Source of the DNA: Otatea glauca
Lineage: Eukaryota; Streptophyta; Magnoliopsida; Poales; Poaceae
Direction of reading: 5' to 3'
DNA: 64,000 bases
Assembly (NCBI GenBank): GCA_036346275.1
Contig: JAYEVK010000156.1
Location: 1 to 64,000, forward strand
The position numbers were made by a program, and so were the translations under genes. The notes beneath the pieces are model-generated. The model ran no database searches. It had not been told where the DNA came from and saw nothing but the letters and a program-made list of their open reading frames with translations. Shown here one piece after another: positions 43,684 to 54,885 of the stretch (positions within the stretch are counted from its first letter, which is position 1; each line of letters opens with the position of its first letter).

Positions 43684-44545
43684 GTATCCATCCGGTCTAG
43701 GGGCGATGGTGCATGGTCGCCCGATAGTGTTAGGTTTCAAGAAGGTGAATGTGGACGGTGTACATGTAATTTTCAAGGCCATCACGCTGCAGATGTCTCC
43801 AAACGACAAGATCGTGACACTAGGGGAAGCCATTGGCACATTCATCTAGTGGCCCAAGAGGGACATCTTCCTGGACGACTGTCCTCCAGCATCAGAGCTA
43901 CCCACACTACTGAAGCCACCTACTACACTGAAGAAGGCCACCAAATCGGCTACCGTGCCCCGTACATCACAGGCTGAAACATCACTTCATGCCCCGTCGT
44001 TTCCTATGAAGGCGACCTATTCTAGAAAAAGAGGTAGCAACAAGGGCAAATCGAAATAGAGCACTTGGGCCCTCGACTTTCCATTGGCCCAAAAATACAA
44101 ACTAGGAGAGACATGCGTACTAGAAGAGCGCCAACAAATGCTTTGAATGGCTTGCACTAGAATGCATAAGTGGTACTTGGAACAAGCCAATAAGCTGGTG
44201 GCAAAACAGATATTGACTATCCCCGTGAGGTTCAAGGAAGTGCATTTGTTCAACCAGTCATGGGGGCTTCTTCGGGGTCAACTTCAGCGACTTGTTTGAT
44301 CTCTACAACCTCGACTTTGTTGAGATGGTGGACGTTGTAAGTGTGTGCAATCAAGGTCTACATTCGTGTAATACCGATAAATGTCATATATATATATACA
44401 CACACTTATATACATATATATACATACATATATATATAACTCCTTGCATTTGTATATATATATATATACAAGATCCTTGAAGCCAAAAGCAAGGATGAAC
44501 CGGTAGGTTTCTTCGACCTACACATGGTCTCTAAGCAAAGCATGG
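43684..44545 (+). pseudogene. CACTA (En/Spm) transposon ORF, 3' part
   Basis: Resumes after E4 with GAMVHGRPIVLGFKKVNVDG and VTLGEAIGTFI, then a TAG at 43847-43849 where the family has Gln before WPKRDI. A Lys/Thr-rich linker follows, then MHKWYLEQANKLVAKQI, and after a shift FSDLFDLYNLDFVEMVDV. An intron with donor GTT|GTAAGT at 44337 and acceptor ACAAG at 44472 contains an AT microsatellite. The next exon reads ILEAKSKDEPVGFFDLHMVS. These blocks match the C-terminal half of grass CACTA ORF1-type proteins. The 3' end merges into LTR sequence near 44545. Confidence 0.75.
44385..44471 (+). repeat. AT/ACAT microsatellite in the CACTA intron
   Basis: Runs of TATATATA, CACACAC and TATACATACATATATA. 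Probably polymorphic in length. Confidence 0.85.
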
Positions 44546-44910
44546 ACGATAATTTACACCATTTCTTTGTCTTGGCTCATAGTCTCCCCTCCCAAGTTTA
44601 ATTTTATAAAATTTAACCCTTGCATGATATTTTCGAGCATTGTTCATAACCAGGGACAAGGCTATTCGAATGGTTTTATACTTTGAAGAGGTTATACACT
44701 TTACCCATAAGATACTATAATCTCTTAATGGCATGCAATTGACAGGTTTCCTTAGGCGTGTGACTAAGAAGATCATAACAAAACTTTTCGGAAAAACTAT
44801 CCAAACATAGACCCTCCTAATAAGTCTAATCTCCCCATTCCACCCTCACACAAAACAGAAGAATGGGAGATGTGGAGCTACTGCAACACACATCTTCCCC
44901 GACCTCACAC
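44546..44910 (-). repeat. E8: second Tekay-like LTR fragment
   Basis: Resembles 36530-36760 of E6 and 8890-9180 of E3 (GAGCATTG, GGCTATTCGAATGGTTTTA, GAGGTTATACACTTTACCCA, GAAGATCATAACAAAAC, CCCTCACACA). It overlaps the E6 interval in LTR coordinates, so it is a separate copy. It is cut on the right by element A at 44911. Confidence 0.7.
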
Positions 44911-45363
44911 TGGAGGACCGAAATGGCGATCAGAGAGGGGCGAATGATCCCAAATAAAATTCTCCCCCACTCAAAATGATTCAACCAACCCACAAACAAT
45001 TCAATCAAAAGGAGCAAGGAAGTTTTCCTGCAAGTCTGGTATGACCGAGTTGAATCCGGTAGCACCTGAATCCAATATGACTACACGATGGGCGGAATGA
45101 CCAGGCTCAAGAACAGTAGGAAGAACAAAGCCAAAAATAGCACGAACTCAAAAGCTAATTTGAGGAATCTTTTGATCGGTTGGACAAAAAATCATGAAAC
45201 TTGGAAGATATGATCCTAAGGATGTCAGGAACTTATTGCAACCTTCAATCGCAAGGATTCATGTCAAAGTTCAGACCTCTTTTACTTTGAAGGAAGAACA
45301 CGCCAAGTTTGAGCAAAATTTAAGAACTTGATCTTGGACTTGCTTGTGGGGTTTTGATGATCT

Positions 45364-47026
45364 TGAAGGACCGAAATGGCGACCAGAGGGGGTGAATGAT
45401 CCCAAATAAAATTTTCCTCCACTCAAAGTACTCCAAACAATCTCGCAATAAAAATATGAAACACCCAAAGATTTTTCTTCAAACTAGTGTTTCTCAGATT
45501 CGCACACCCTCTGTATACCCCTAGCTTGCATGGATGACAACCATGAATCATGTGAGGGATTTTTAATCACAATCCTGGTTGTCAAGTGTCCAAACAAAGA
45601 GGAATCAATTCAAATACTATTTTCTAAAAGAGATAAAGCTAAAACACCAAAGTCTCTTTCCAGAAAAGTAAAAGCAGATTTTTCAGGAATTGTCCTCAAT
45701 TGGAGCAGGTGGTTGGTGAGTTTATGTTGCTCTAAAATTTTAGGGAATTTTTCTCCCTGTGACAAGTTGAGTCTTGAAACAGTACATCAAAAGTAACCTC
45801 AAAAATCTTTGTAGAATAAACATGAAAAATAAAGCATTACAAACAGTCAGGAACTCCAACTAGAAAGTTTGAGGCTCGGTTTTCACTTCATATCACTCAA
45901 ACGGTGCAACCAGTGGACTCAAAACAATTTTCAAAGATGTATATATTAGTCGTGCATCCTATCCAATAAGAATAACTTAAAAAGGATTTTTCTAGATTTC
46001 TATAAAAATCAAAGACTGACTGCTGCGCGAAGAACAAGTTCTGGACAGATTTGCAATTCGATAAAAACTTGATCTCTAGTCTATCCTAGGGTGCAAGAAA
46101 GATGTAAAACCATATGAACAACCTCAAGACATCCTATAAGAATAGCATTTAGAAGGAGGGGAGGCAAATCCAAATTGCGAGAAAGTAAATTGCGAGAATG
46201 TAAATGCGGGAAAGTAAATGCTGAATTTAAATTGCGTAAAGTAAAGACATAATGTAAATGCGCAATTTAAATTCACAATAATGTAAATAAAATTTTTGTA
46301 TTTTCTGGAAAGAGAGGTTACAAAGCCTCACATTCATGTGATCAAAGCTCAAAGGAGCTTCAAAAACCTCAAAAAGAGGGGAAGGCTACCCCTCCACCCC
46401 TATTTATACAACTCTTGGGCTACCTACCACCCTTGGATGAGCCTCTAAACCCTAGAGCATCCATCAAGAGCTAGGATTAACCCACTCAACCAGTCATGCA
46501 ATGGTTCACCCAAAACCCACAACACATAATGGGTTTTCTTGCACGGTTCTCAAAGCACACTAACTAGACCCGCTAACCTATCAACTAGACCAACATCCAA
46601 TGGCCCTCATTGATCCATGCAGCGTCTAGCTAGCATCTCAACCGTTCCTTGTCTTCACGGTTTGCTACGACTCCGTCTCCGATCATCTTCCGGCGATCAC
46701 CGACCGTCTGGACCTCCGACGCTCCTCGCCTAGTCCCGGTCATCCTTCACCTCACCATGATCTAGCATCGTCGACCTGCAACCATCAAAAACAAGGAAAC
46801 TCCTCACATAGCAATGCCCACAAAGATGTGCAATAAATCCATCAAAGTCCAGTCATTAAAATTCATTTTTACTTGTTCTGGCCGGTAGCACCGGGAAAAT
46901 AGAGAAGACCTCAAATTGCTTCCAATTGAAAATCTATTTCAAATCAAACTCAAACAAGAGCAACCCAAGCTCAAATTTAGTCAAATACTCATCACAAATC
47001 TGGATAGACCTCCACATGGTCCTTCA
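45364..47026 (-). repeat. same-family solo LTR inside A 3' LTR (1663 bp)
   Basis: The ends are TGAAGGACC and GGTCCTTCA, a 9-bp terminal inverted repeat. Flanks are GATCT (45359-45363) and AATCT (47027-47031), a target duplication with one mismatch. The host LTR resumes in register on both sides, as the uninterrupted LTR near 55350 shows. TATA box (minus) is at 46401-46408. A short run built on TTGCGAGAATGTAAA lies at about 46170-46290. Confidence 0.88.
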
Positions 47027-47879
47027 AATCTTAAATAACCTCCCACACATCACAGCAAGCAAGAACACAAGTCCAAAAACCCCTCAAATATGATCTAGAA
47101 GGATGATTTACTTAAGCATAAAATTTTGGTTTCTTGCAAGAAAGAATACAAGATTTGCCTAGAAGATTAGGATATGTTCTGAAGAAGACTTATCCATCAA
47201 TCATGAATCCTCAGCATAAGATCCATAAGCATTTAGAAGGAGGGGATGCAAATCCAAATGTGCAAGAAGCGGATTGCGAGAATGTAAATTTCGGAATTTA
47301 ATTGCTGAATTTAAATACGTAAAGTAAATTCAAGCATAAGAAAAAATGATTTGCATTCCTGGAAGGAAGGTTTACAAAGCCTCACAACAAACTGGGCAAA
47401 AAGCTCAAAGGAGCCAAAACCTCTAAAACCTTCAAGAGGAGGAAGGCTACCCCTCTCCCTCTATTTATACTACTCTTGAGTCACCCTCCTCCCTTGGATG
47501 AGATCCTTCTACCCTAAGGATCACCATCAAGGGCTAAGAATGACTCCCATACACAGCCATACTAACTAGACCTACTACTCTATCACTTAAACCACGATCC
47601 GACGGCTCTCCCTGATCCGAGTAGCTCCTAGCTAGTATCTCAACCATTCCTTGTCTTCTAGGTCCGCAACGACTCCGTCTCTGATCATCTTCTGGCAATC
47701 CTCGACCGTCTGAACCTCCGGCGCACCTCGCCTAATCCCGGACATCCTCCGCCTCACCATGATCTAGCACCGTCGTCCTGCAACCATCAAAAATAAGGAA
47801 ACACCATCACATAGCAATGTCCAAAAAAGATATGAAGTAATCAACCAATTGCATCGCTCAACAAGTCGGCACTATCGAC

Positions 47880-48110
47880 CACTGTATCGACTTCATCGAG
47901 TTGCCACTATCGAGTAGGATCCTTGCTCGAGTAGAAACTCGACCACCGTTTTGACCGTATTGGGTGATCGACCACATGTCAAACTCGATACCTAGTCTAT
48001 CGACCTCAACTCGATACCAAGTCTATCGACCTCAACTCGATACCAAGTCTATCGAACTCATTACCAAGTCTATAAGACAATATCGAGTAATAATTGGTCA
48101 GGCTAAGGAC
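47880..48110. repeat. TCGA-rich minisatellite in A LTR
   Basis: A ~26 bp unit, CTATCGACCTCAACTCGATACCAAGT, is repeated two to three times within a longer TCGA-rich stretch. It is also present at about 56210-56420 in the other LTR. Confidence 0.75.
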
Positions 48111-48323
48111 TCGAGTTGAGCTGACGACAGGGCCCTCTACCCAGCAACAATTCTACTCGATACTTATCAATTACCAAACCACTCAGTCGATCGTGATAGA
48201 CACAACTCAAATTGCTTCAATTTGAAAATCTAATTCAAATCAAACTCAAACCAGGGTATACCAAGCTCAAATTTAGTCAAATATTCATCACCAAATATGG
48301 GTAGACCTCCACATGGTCTTTCA

Positions 48324-48334
48324 ATCTCCCCCTT
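48324..48334 (-). other. A polypurine tract
   Basis: Minus-strand AAGGGGGAGAT directly before the LTR start TGAAAGACC. Other purine runs lie at about 48645 and 48685 (AAAGGGGGAGAA). Confidence 0.85.
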
Positions 48335-49956
48335 GATGAGTATATTGACAAACAACACAAAATGCATAAATTTGAGTTTGAGATAGAGGAAGAAAGCAAT
48401 TTGAATGCAAAGCCATGCAAAGCCAAACTTGATCCAAAGCAAAATAAAAGAAGATCATGACCAAGTTGGCAAGGATGGTTTTAGAGCAAGCCAATAGAAA
48501 GAATAAGTTTTCCATAAAAGCTCTAAAAATTCAAAGAAAAGCTCAAATATACTTATGATCCTAAAAATTAGCAAGACCTCACAAAGATCATAAGAGACAA
48601 GAATGCATTTTTTTGTAAAATGATGCGATGCCTTTTTTACAATTTCTCCCCCTTTTGGCAATATAGGCATCAAAATGGCAACTTCTCCCCCTTTACTCAT
48701 GTATGTATGAAATGCATCCTAAAAGAGCTTTGAAGACTATCCAAGTGACGATATGAACAAAGTATGACACCAAGCTACTCAAGTTCAGATTATGCTAAAC
48801 AAAGACATGACCAAGTGCAACTGTCAATTTTGCTAGCCAGAACAAGTAAGACTATATTATTTTTGCATGATTTAACAAGTGCACCACTAAGCATAGTTTC
48901 TAAACTAGAAGCACAGCCATACAATGGATCAAATGGAGAACCTAGAGTTCAACCTACTCAACACTTTGGGAAAGCTAGAAATGCATACAAGATCCTTCGA
49001 GCTTGATTTTTTAATGTAAATTTTTGCTTTTAAGACCTCAAATGACATAGTGGGGTGCAAATGTGTAACATTATTTGCATTCTTTACCCACTTATGTTTT
49101 TTATTTTTATTTTTAAGTGTGATTGACTCAAGCCACAGTCGACCATCTCAAGAAGAGCTCTTAAGAGGATGGTCTTGGTCATACACAATACATTCCAAGT
49201 TCATCCCAAGTGCAATGGGAGGCCGTCTTGTGAAGGTAAGGTGTTGAGATCAATTTGCACAAAAAGAGTCAATTTTTGTTTTCGTTTTAGCACATAGATT
49301 TATGAGCATGTGAAGGACTTGAGTATGGATCTACCTAGCTTCACCCAAGTTGCTATAGGGACTCTAGTAGAAATTCAAAATTTCACAAATAATGACATAT
49401 GCACCTAGAAAGGAAACATAGCAAGTAAAAGCAACCTGTTTTATCAAGTTTTCATTTAAAGCTTTAATTTTCAAATTTTAACAAGCTCAGCAAGAAGATT
49501 CAAAATGAACTTGGACATATCTAAGCTAGTATTTTTCTTCATAAAAGTAGCAGGGTGCATAGCATGAACAGAAGTTCATTTGCATAATAGAAAAAGATCA
49601 TGAAACAGCAAATGAAGTCTATATGCAATGCATGAAGCATATTCTCAAACTCCCCCTCAACAAGTGAATCAATTTTAAGCACAAATCTAGTTCAAGTTGA
49701 GTTATTTGCATAATTAAGCTCAAGGAAGATCCAAAAGAACTCAAATGAAACCAGAAACACAGAATGAGGAGAAGAAGTCGAGAAACTGCAAACTGGGTGG
49801 CTATAGAGCATAGAAAAGATAGTAGAGAACACTATGGCTCAGAAACACCCAGAAGATGCAAAGGAAAAGAAAAGCTGGAAGAAAATATATATAATACATA
49901 GTATACAAACTAGCTCTTCCTCACGATAAGCCGTAAGGGCACACAACTCCAAGCTC
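48335..49956 (-). other. A spacer between pol and 3' LTR
   Basis: 1.6 kb with no convincing gene; short plus-strand ORFs (48764-49006, 49050-49247) are not supported. Copy B has the matching spacer at 62084-63560. Several purine-rich tracts (AGTTTGAGGGGGAG-like near 49652) are typical of SIRE elements. Confidence 0.65.
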
Positions 49957-51368
49957 TCATCTCAAGGCCACAAACCTAGAGCTATCCAAAGGCTTGGTAA
50001 AGATGTCGATAATCTGGTGGTCACTCTCCATAAACTGAAACACTATATCACCCTTCTTCACATGGTCTCTAAGGAATTTATATCTAATGTCTATATGCTT
50101 GATCTGGGAGTGCTGCACTAGGTTTTTAGCAATGCAAATAGCAGAAGTGTTGTCATAAAAAAGTGAAACATTTTCTATCTCTAACCCAAAGTCCCGCAAG
50201 ATCGATCTCATCCAAAGCACCTAACTACAACAACTAACTGCAGCGACGTACTCGACCTCAGCGGTAGACTGTGCAACTCAGGACTGCTTCCTCGATGACC
50301 AAGAAACAAGAGAAGTGCCAAAGAATTGGCAAGTGCCAGAAGTGCTCTTCCTATCTATCCTACAACCAGCAAAATCTGCATCGGAAAAGGCTCTAAGGGA
50401 CACACAAGAATAAGAAGAGTACCAAATACCATAGTCAAGGGTAGCTCGAAGGTACATGAAGATGCGCTTCACCGCTTGGCGGTGAGAGGTGCCGGCAGAA
50501 GCCTGAAATCGAGTGCATAGACACAAAGCAAAATGTATGTCCGACCTCGAGGCAGTAAGGTAAAGGAGGGAGCCGATCATGCTCCGGAACTCCTTCTGAC
50601 CAACTAGTTCACCATCCTCATCAGGCTCAAGGACAGCAGTGGTGGCCATAAGAGTCATCACCGGCTTCCCGTCAGACAGGTTGAAGCTCCTCAAGAGGTC
50701 TCGAGTGTACTTGCTTTGATGCAAGAAAGTGCCCTCCCGTGTCTACTTGATTTGGAAGTCAAGGAAGTAGCTGAACTCGCCCATCATACTCACCTCAAAC
50801 TCTGTGTTCATCACTTCTGAAAACTGAGACACAAGAGAATGCAAAGAGCCACCAAAGACAATATCGTCCACATAAATCTGGACGAGAAGAAAATAAGAAT
50901 CCTGGTGACTAATGAATAGAGTCTTATCTACTATACCCCTCTTAAAACCATGGCAGAGAAGATAGGACTTAAGCCTTTCATACCAAGCTCTAGGGGCCTG
51001 CTTAAGTCCATATAAAGTTTTGAAAAGCTTGAAGACATGGTTTGGGTATTTGGGGTTCTCGAATCCTGGAGGCTGCCTGACATACTCCTCTTCCTCAATA
51101 TATCCATTGAGGAATGCACTCTTGACATCCATTTGAAAAAACTTGAAGCCATTGGATGCCAAAAATGCAAGAAGGATTCTAAAAGCCTATAGTCTATAGC
51201 TACAGAGGCAAAGGTCTCCTCGAAGTCAAGACTCTCGACCTGAGAAAAGCCCTGTGCAACTAGCCTAGCCTTGTTTCTTACGACAACCCCATCCTCACTC
51301 TGCTTGTTTTTTAACACCCACTTGGTCCCAATGACATATGACCAAATGGGGCCTCGACAAGCTATCAT
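49957..51368 (-). pseudogene. pol: A reverse transcriptase-RNase H (broken)
   Basis: 51368-51170 carries VIGTKWVLKNKQSEDGVVVR; after a shift, 51162-50743 carries QMDVKSAFLNGYIEEE, LYGLKQAPRAWYERL and an intact YVDD at 50863-50874. 50724-50278 has the end of RT (KPVMTLMATTAVLEPDEDGE) and the start of RNase H (FSDADFAGCRIDRKSTSGTC, LVSWSSRKQS). 50220-49957 has FYDNTSAICIAKNLVQHS and DIFTKPLDSSRFVALR. Four frames in total. Catalytic residues appear present, so only indels and one stop near 50740 prevent a full product. Confidence 0.88.
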
Positions 51369-51450
51369 AACTTGTTCCTCTCAAAGTTTTCGAGTTCCTC
51401 ATGTATAGCATTAATCCATGATTCATCGGATAAAGCATGACAAACATCCT

Positions 51451-52749
51451 TCAGCTCAAAGAAGACAACAAAGTTGAGTGAATGTAGAAACTAGATAAAC
51501 CTAATTTTGAGCGTGTGACACGCTCAAACAAATCACCAATGATATAATCAGGTGGATGATGTCTCTGAATATGGTGAGGAGGTCCAGAAGAAGAAGTGGC
51601 ATGTACCTCATGCACAGAAGAGGCGAGAACAAAGCCACTCACTGAAGGAGAGTCTGAAAGGAAGGGCTGGTCTCCCTGAGGTGCAGAAAGGGAAATTGGT
51701 GTCACCTCAGGTGTAGAGGGGACTGGATTAGATGGAACACCATCATCTTCAACATCCTCATCCTCTACAAAGTTGGTCTCGGAGAGGGAAGAAGAGCCTG
51801 AAATGTCAGGTCTAGCTCCTGAGTTAGCCTCATCAAAGGTCACTTCATAGGTCTCTATGATCCTATTCGCATCACAACTTCAGACCCTATAGCTATGAGA
51901 AGAAGTCGAGTAACCTAGAAAAATACCATCAAAAGAGCGAGACTCAAACTTATCCAGGTTACCAAACTTCAAAATGAAACACTTGCAACCAAACACACGA
52001 AAATGAGAAACACTAGGCTTTCACCCATACCTCAACTCGTAAGAAGTGTGGTGCAAATGTGCTATCAAGAATACTCGATTAGACACATGGCAAGCAGTAG
52101 ATATAGCCTCAGCCCAAAACTTTCTAGGAGTACTATACTCGTCTAGCATCGTCCTGGCCATTTCAACCAAGGTCCTGTTTTTCCTTTCCACCACGCCATT
52201 TTGCTGAGGGACGTATGGAGAGAAAAACTGATGCTCTAGACCTAAATCCTCACAGAAACTCTCAAAGTAGGAGTTCTTGAACTCTGTGCCATTGTCACTT
52301 CGATAGCTCGTAAGGCACCAGGGAGCTCAACAGACATCCTACTGACCAAACCCTTGAAATGGGTAAAAGACTCATCCTTAGAGGCCATGAAAAACACCCA
52401 AGAATACCTCGAGAAATCATCGACAATGACAAGGACATACCACTTCCCACCCGCTGACTGCACTCGAGCTGGACCAACAATGTCCATATGTAAAAGCTGT
52501 CCTGGTGCATCAGTCATCACAACAGTAACTGGAGGATGAGAAGCAGCAACCATCTTGCCATGTCAGCAAGGAGAGCAAACTAAGTCTTTGAACATCTTGA
52601 GTTTAGGCAAACCACGAATGAGATCATGATTGCTAACTCGAGTGAAATGGTCAAAGCCAATATGATCAAGTCTCCTATGACAGAAGGAGAGATCACGGGA
52701 CTAAGAAGCAACCAAACACCAAAGAGAGTCTCCAGAAGAAGCAGAAAAA
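51451..52749 (-). pseudogene. pol: A integrase and link to RT (broken)
   Basis: 52553-52242 opens the core with QLLHMDIVGPARVQSAGGKW and VIVDDFSRYSWVFFMA (first catalytic Asp region) and then shifts before the second Asp. The zinc-binding segment upstream (about 52560-52700) is readable in pieces, with stops. The catalytic-Glu region and FGCKCFILK follow in broken form at about 51960-52190. 51843-51451 is the acidic, Ser/Pro-rich link to RT (SSSLSETNFVEDEDVEDDG). Confidence 0.8.
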
Positions 52750-54063
52750 TCAGCACGAAAGACTCAAAAATCTAGAAATCACGCAAACTAATCCTCCTGA
52801 TGAATCAAGGATTCTATAGGCACCACTCTTAAAGCTTACCTCGAAAGACTCATCGATAAGCTGAGAAACAGATAGCAAATTGTAGTGCAGCTTACTCACT
52901 AAGGCAATGTCCTTAAGAATGAAATTGTCATTAATGTAGACGGTACCTTTGGCAATGACTCTACCTGATGAAGCATCTCCAAAAGCGATCAACTCATCAC
53001 CGGGGGCTTGGACTAGGGAAGAGAACCAATAGGACTCAAATCCTAGACACTGATTAAATCGGCTAATCTTGGATTGGTCTAGAATGAGATTGAGCTTCTT
53101 CTTGCCTCCTACAAACTTCTCAAGAGTGCTCATGAGATATTCACACTCCCGGAAGAACGAGGCACAAGAAGAACAGGGAACAGAAGAAGAAAAAGAACCA
53201 GGAAGAAAGGAACTACCAGCACGTGCATTTTTCTCCCTCAGCACGGCTGCCTCAACTTTGAGGGCCTCACAGGAAACGCAAGAAGCATTTCTAATCCTAA
53301 GGGTCTGAACTTCAAGCTTCTTCCTAAGTTTGACTTGGATTTTACACAAGTCCCTCTCAATCTCAGCACATCGCAAGCAACTTTCTTGTGACTTAACTAG
53401 TAAGTCCTTAGCAAGTTCAGCACACATGACATTTAAGGATTCATTGTCAAGTTTTAGTTGCCTACAAACCTCACTTGAGCTGACTGAGTCCTTAGAAGCA
53501 TGCAATTCAAGTTCATTATTTCTAGTAGATAGCTTCCTAAGATGAGAGCTCATGGCATCAATTTCAGCAAGCAGTTTAGGGCAATTTTCACACGAAGAGC
53601 TAATGTGAGCATGAAGAAAACTAGCATTTACAGAAATAGCATCAAAAGCACAAGTGCTAGCATTCTTCGACCTAAGACTCTCAAGCTCAGAAACCACACT
53701 ATCATGCATAGTTCTTAGGTTCTCAAGCTCCATAAGCAAAGCATCACAAAGAGTACAGTCATCAGAGACTCGAGAGGAAGAAGATCTAAGAGAAGCTAAC
53801 TCCCAAGTCAAAGTACCTACTTCCTTCTCTAACTCCATACACCTAGCTCTAGCATAAAATTTTCCTAGCTTGCGGAAAGCTTCATTGAGCTGATCATAGG
53901 AGGGCACCTTGTCCGAGTCGCTGTAGAGCTCAGAATCGCTGATGTCGTTGGCGTCCGCCATGAAGCACATCCCGGTGAAGTCATCGCTGCCTTTTGGTCT
54001 TCTCTTGTTGATCATCCTCGCCCTCGTCGCTCTAGGTCTCTGTGTTAGAGAGGTTGATATCAT
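52750..54063 (-). pseudogene. A gag coiled-coil segment fused across a deleted protease active site
   Basis: A clean 437-codon frame. Residues 1-45 link from the nucleocapsid. Residues ~45-330 are heptad-rich (ARCMELEKEVGTLTWELASL, CENCPKLLAEIDAMSSHLRK) with spaced Cys pairs (SCENC, SCLRC, SCVSC, PCSSC). From residue ~345 it jumps from SRFNQCLGFES to YWFSSLVQAPGDELIAF. Copy B has an extra ~400 bp at this point that contains the D-S-G protease motif. A has therefore lost the protease active site in frame. It continues to LVSKLHYNLLSVSQLIDESF, upstream of integrase. Confidence 0.85.
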
Positions 54064-54868
54064 CGTGTGGCGAGGATGCGGTGGAAGATCTTCTTGTTCA
54101 TCGAGAAGTTGCGATACTTCTTCTCACGCACCGGGTCATGAGCTGGAGGCTTCTTGTTGCAGTTCTTGTCGATGTAGTCGTTCTTTGCCGAACCGCCAGA
54201 GTCAATCTTGCCCTTTTCTAGCTTGGGGCAGTTTGCTCGAATGTGGTTGGGGCCACCACACTCGAAGCAGGTGATCGTGCCACCTCCCTTTCTCTCCCTC
54301 ACCCTCTTGTATGCATGAGAAAATTTATAAGCCAAAAGAGCAAGCTTATTTTCTAAAAAAATTCAGTTGGTCATCTCTTAGCTCGCAAAGTGTGGAGAGG
54401 GAAAAACTAGTAGAAGAATCCGAAGTGGATCTAGTGGGATCGGTGACGAAAGCCATTGACTGAGATTTCGTCTTGCGAGAGACGACATCGATCTCATGTG
54501 TCTTGAGACTGGAATAAAGCCCATCAAGAGTCAGAGTTGATAAGTCGGTGGTGTCCTTAATGGTAGTCACCTTCATCTCCCAAACTTGAAGATCGAGTGG
54601 GGTCAAGAAATATCGAGCATTATCCGAGTCAGGGTATATGCAACCAACTGCTCGGAGGTCGCTCAAAATCTTTGTAAAATGACAAAAGCACTCGTCAAGA
54701 CTCTCACCCAGCGTGTTGTTCAAATTTGTTGTAATCACGCTTGAATTGGTCTTGTCTCACGGTCTTGATTTGGGTAGTGCCCTCATGGTAAGCATCGAGG
54801 GTCACCCAAATCTGATGAGCAGAACGAAGGTGAGAAATCCTATCTCCAAGATCTATGAAAGAGCAAAA
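54060..54868 (-). pseudogene. gag: A gag capsid and zinc knuckle, N-terminus deleted
   Basis: 54738-54346 carries LGESLDECFCHFTKILSDLR and WEMKVTTIKDTTDLSTLTL. 54335-54060 carries a complete zinc knuckle CFECGGPNHIRANC. Upstream, the sequence passes from CATAGATCTT of the leader straight to the capsid (ISHLRSAHQIWVTLDAYHEG). The gag start and about 80 codons found in copy B (56923-57160) are missing, with GATCT at both deletion edges in B. A one-base insertion near 54708 also shifts the frame. Confidence 0.85.
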
Positions 54869-54883
54869 CCGACTCTGATACCA
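54869..54883 (-). other. A primer binding site (tRNA-iMet type)
   Basis: Minus-strand TGGTATCAGAGTCGG just inside the 5' LTR. Confidence 0.9.
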
Positions 54884-54885
54884 AT

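Larger units (their letters stand above)
44911..48323 (-). repeat. A 3' LTR, split by a solo LTR
   Basis: Runs from TGGAGGACC at 44911 to GGTCTTTCA at 48323. Without the inserted 45364-47026 it is about 1745 bp and matches 54886-56649. TATA box (minus strand) TATAAATA is at 47462-47469. Confidence 0.88.

Noticed and set aside
48764..49247. Two plus-strand ORFs in the A spacer
   Set aside because: Opposite to the element strand, no domain, and the equivalent region of copy B does not keep the frames.
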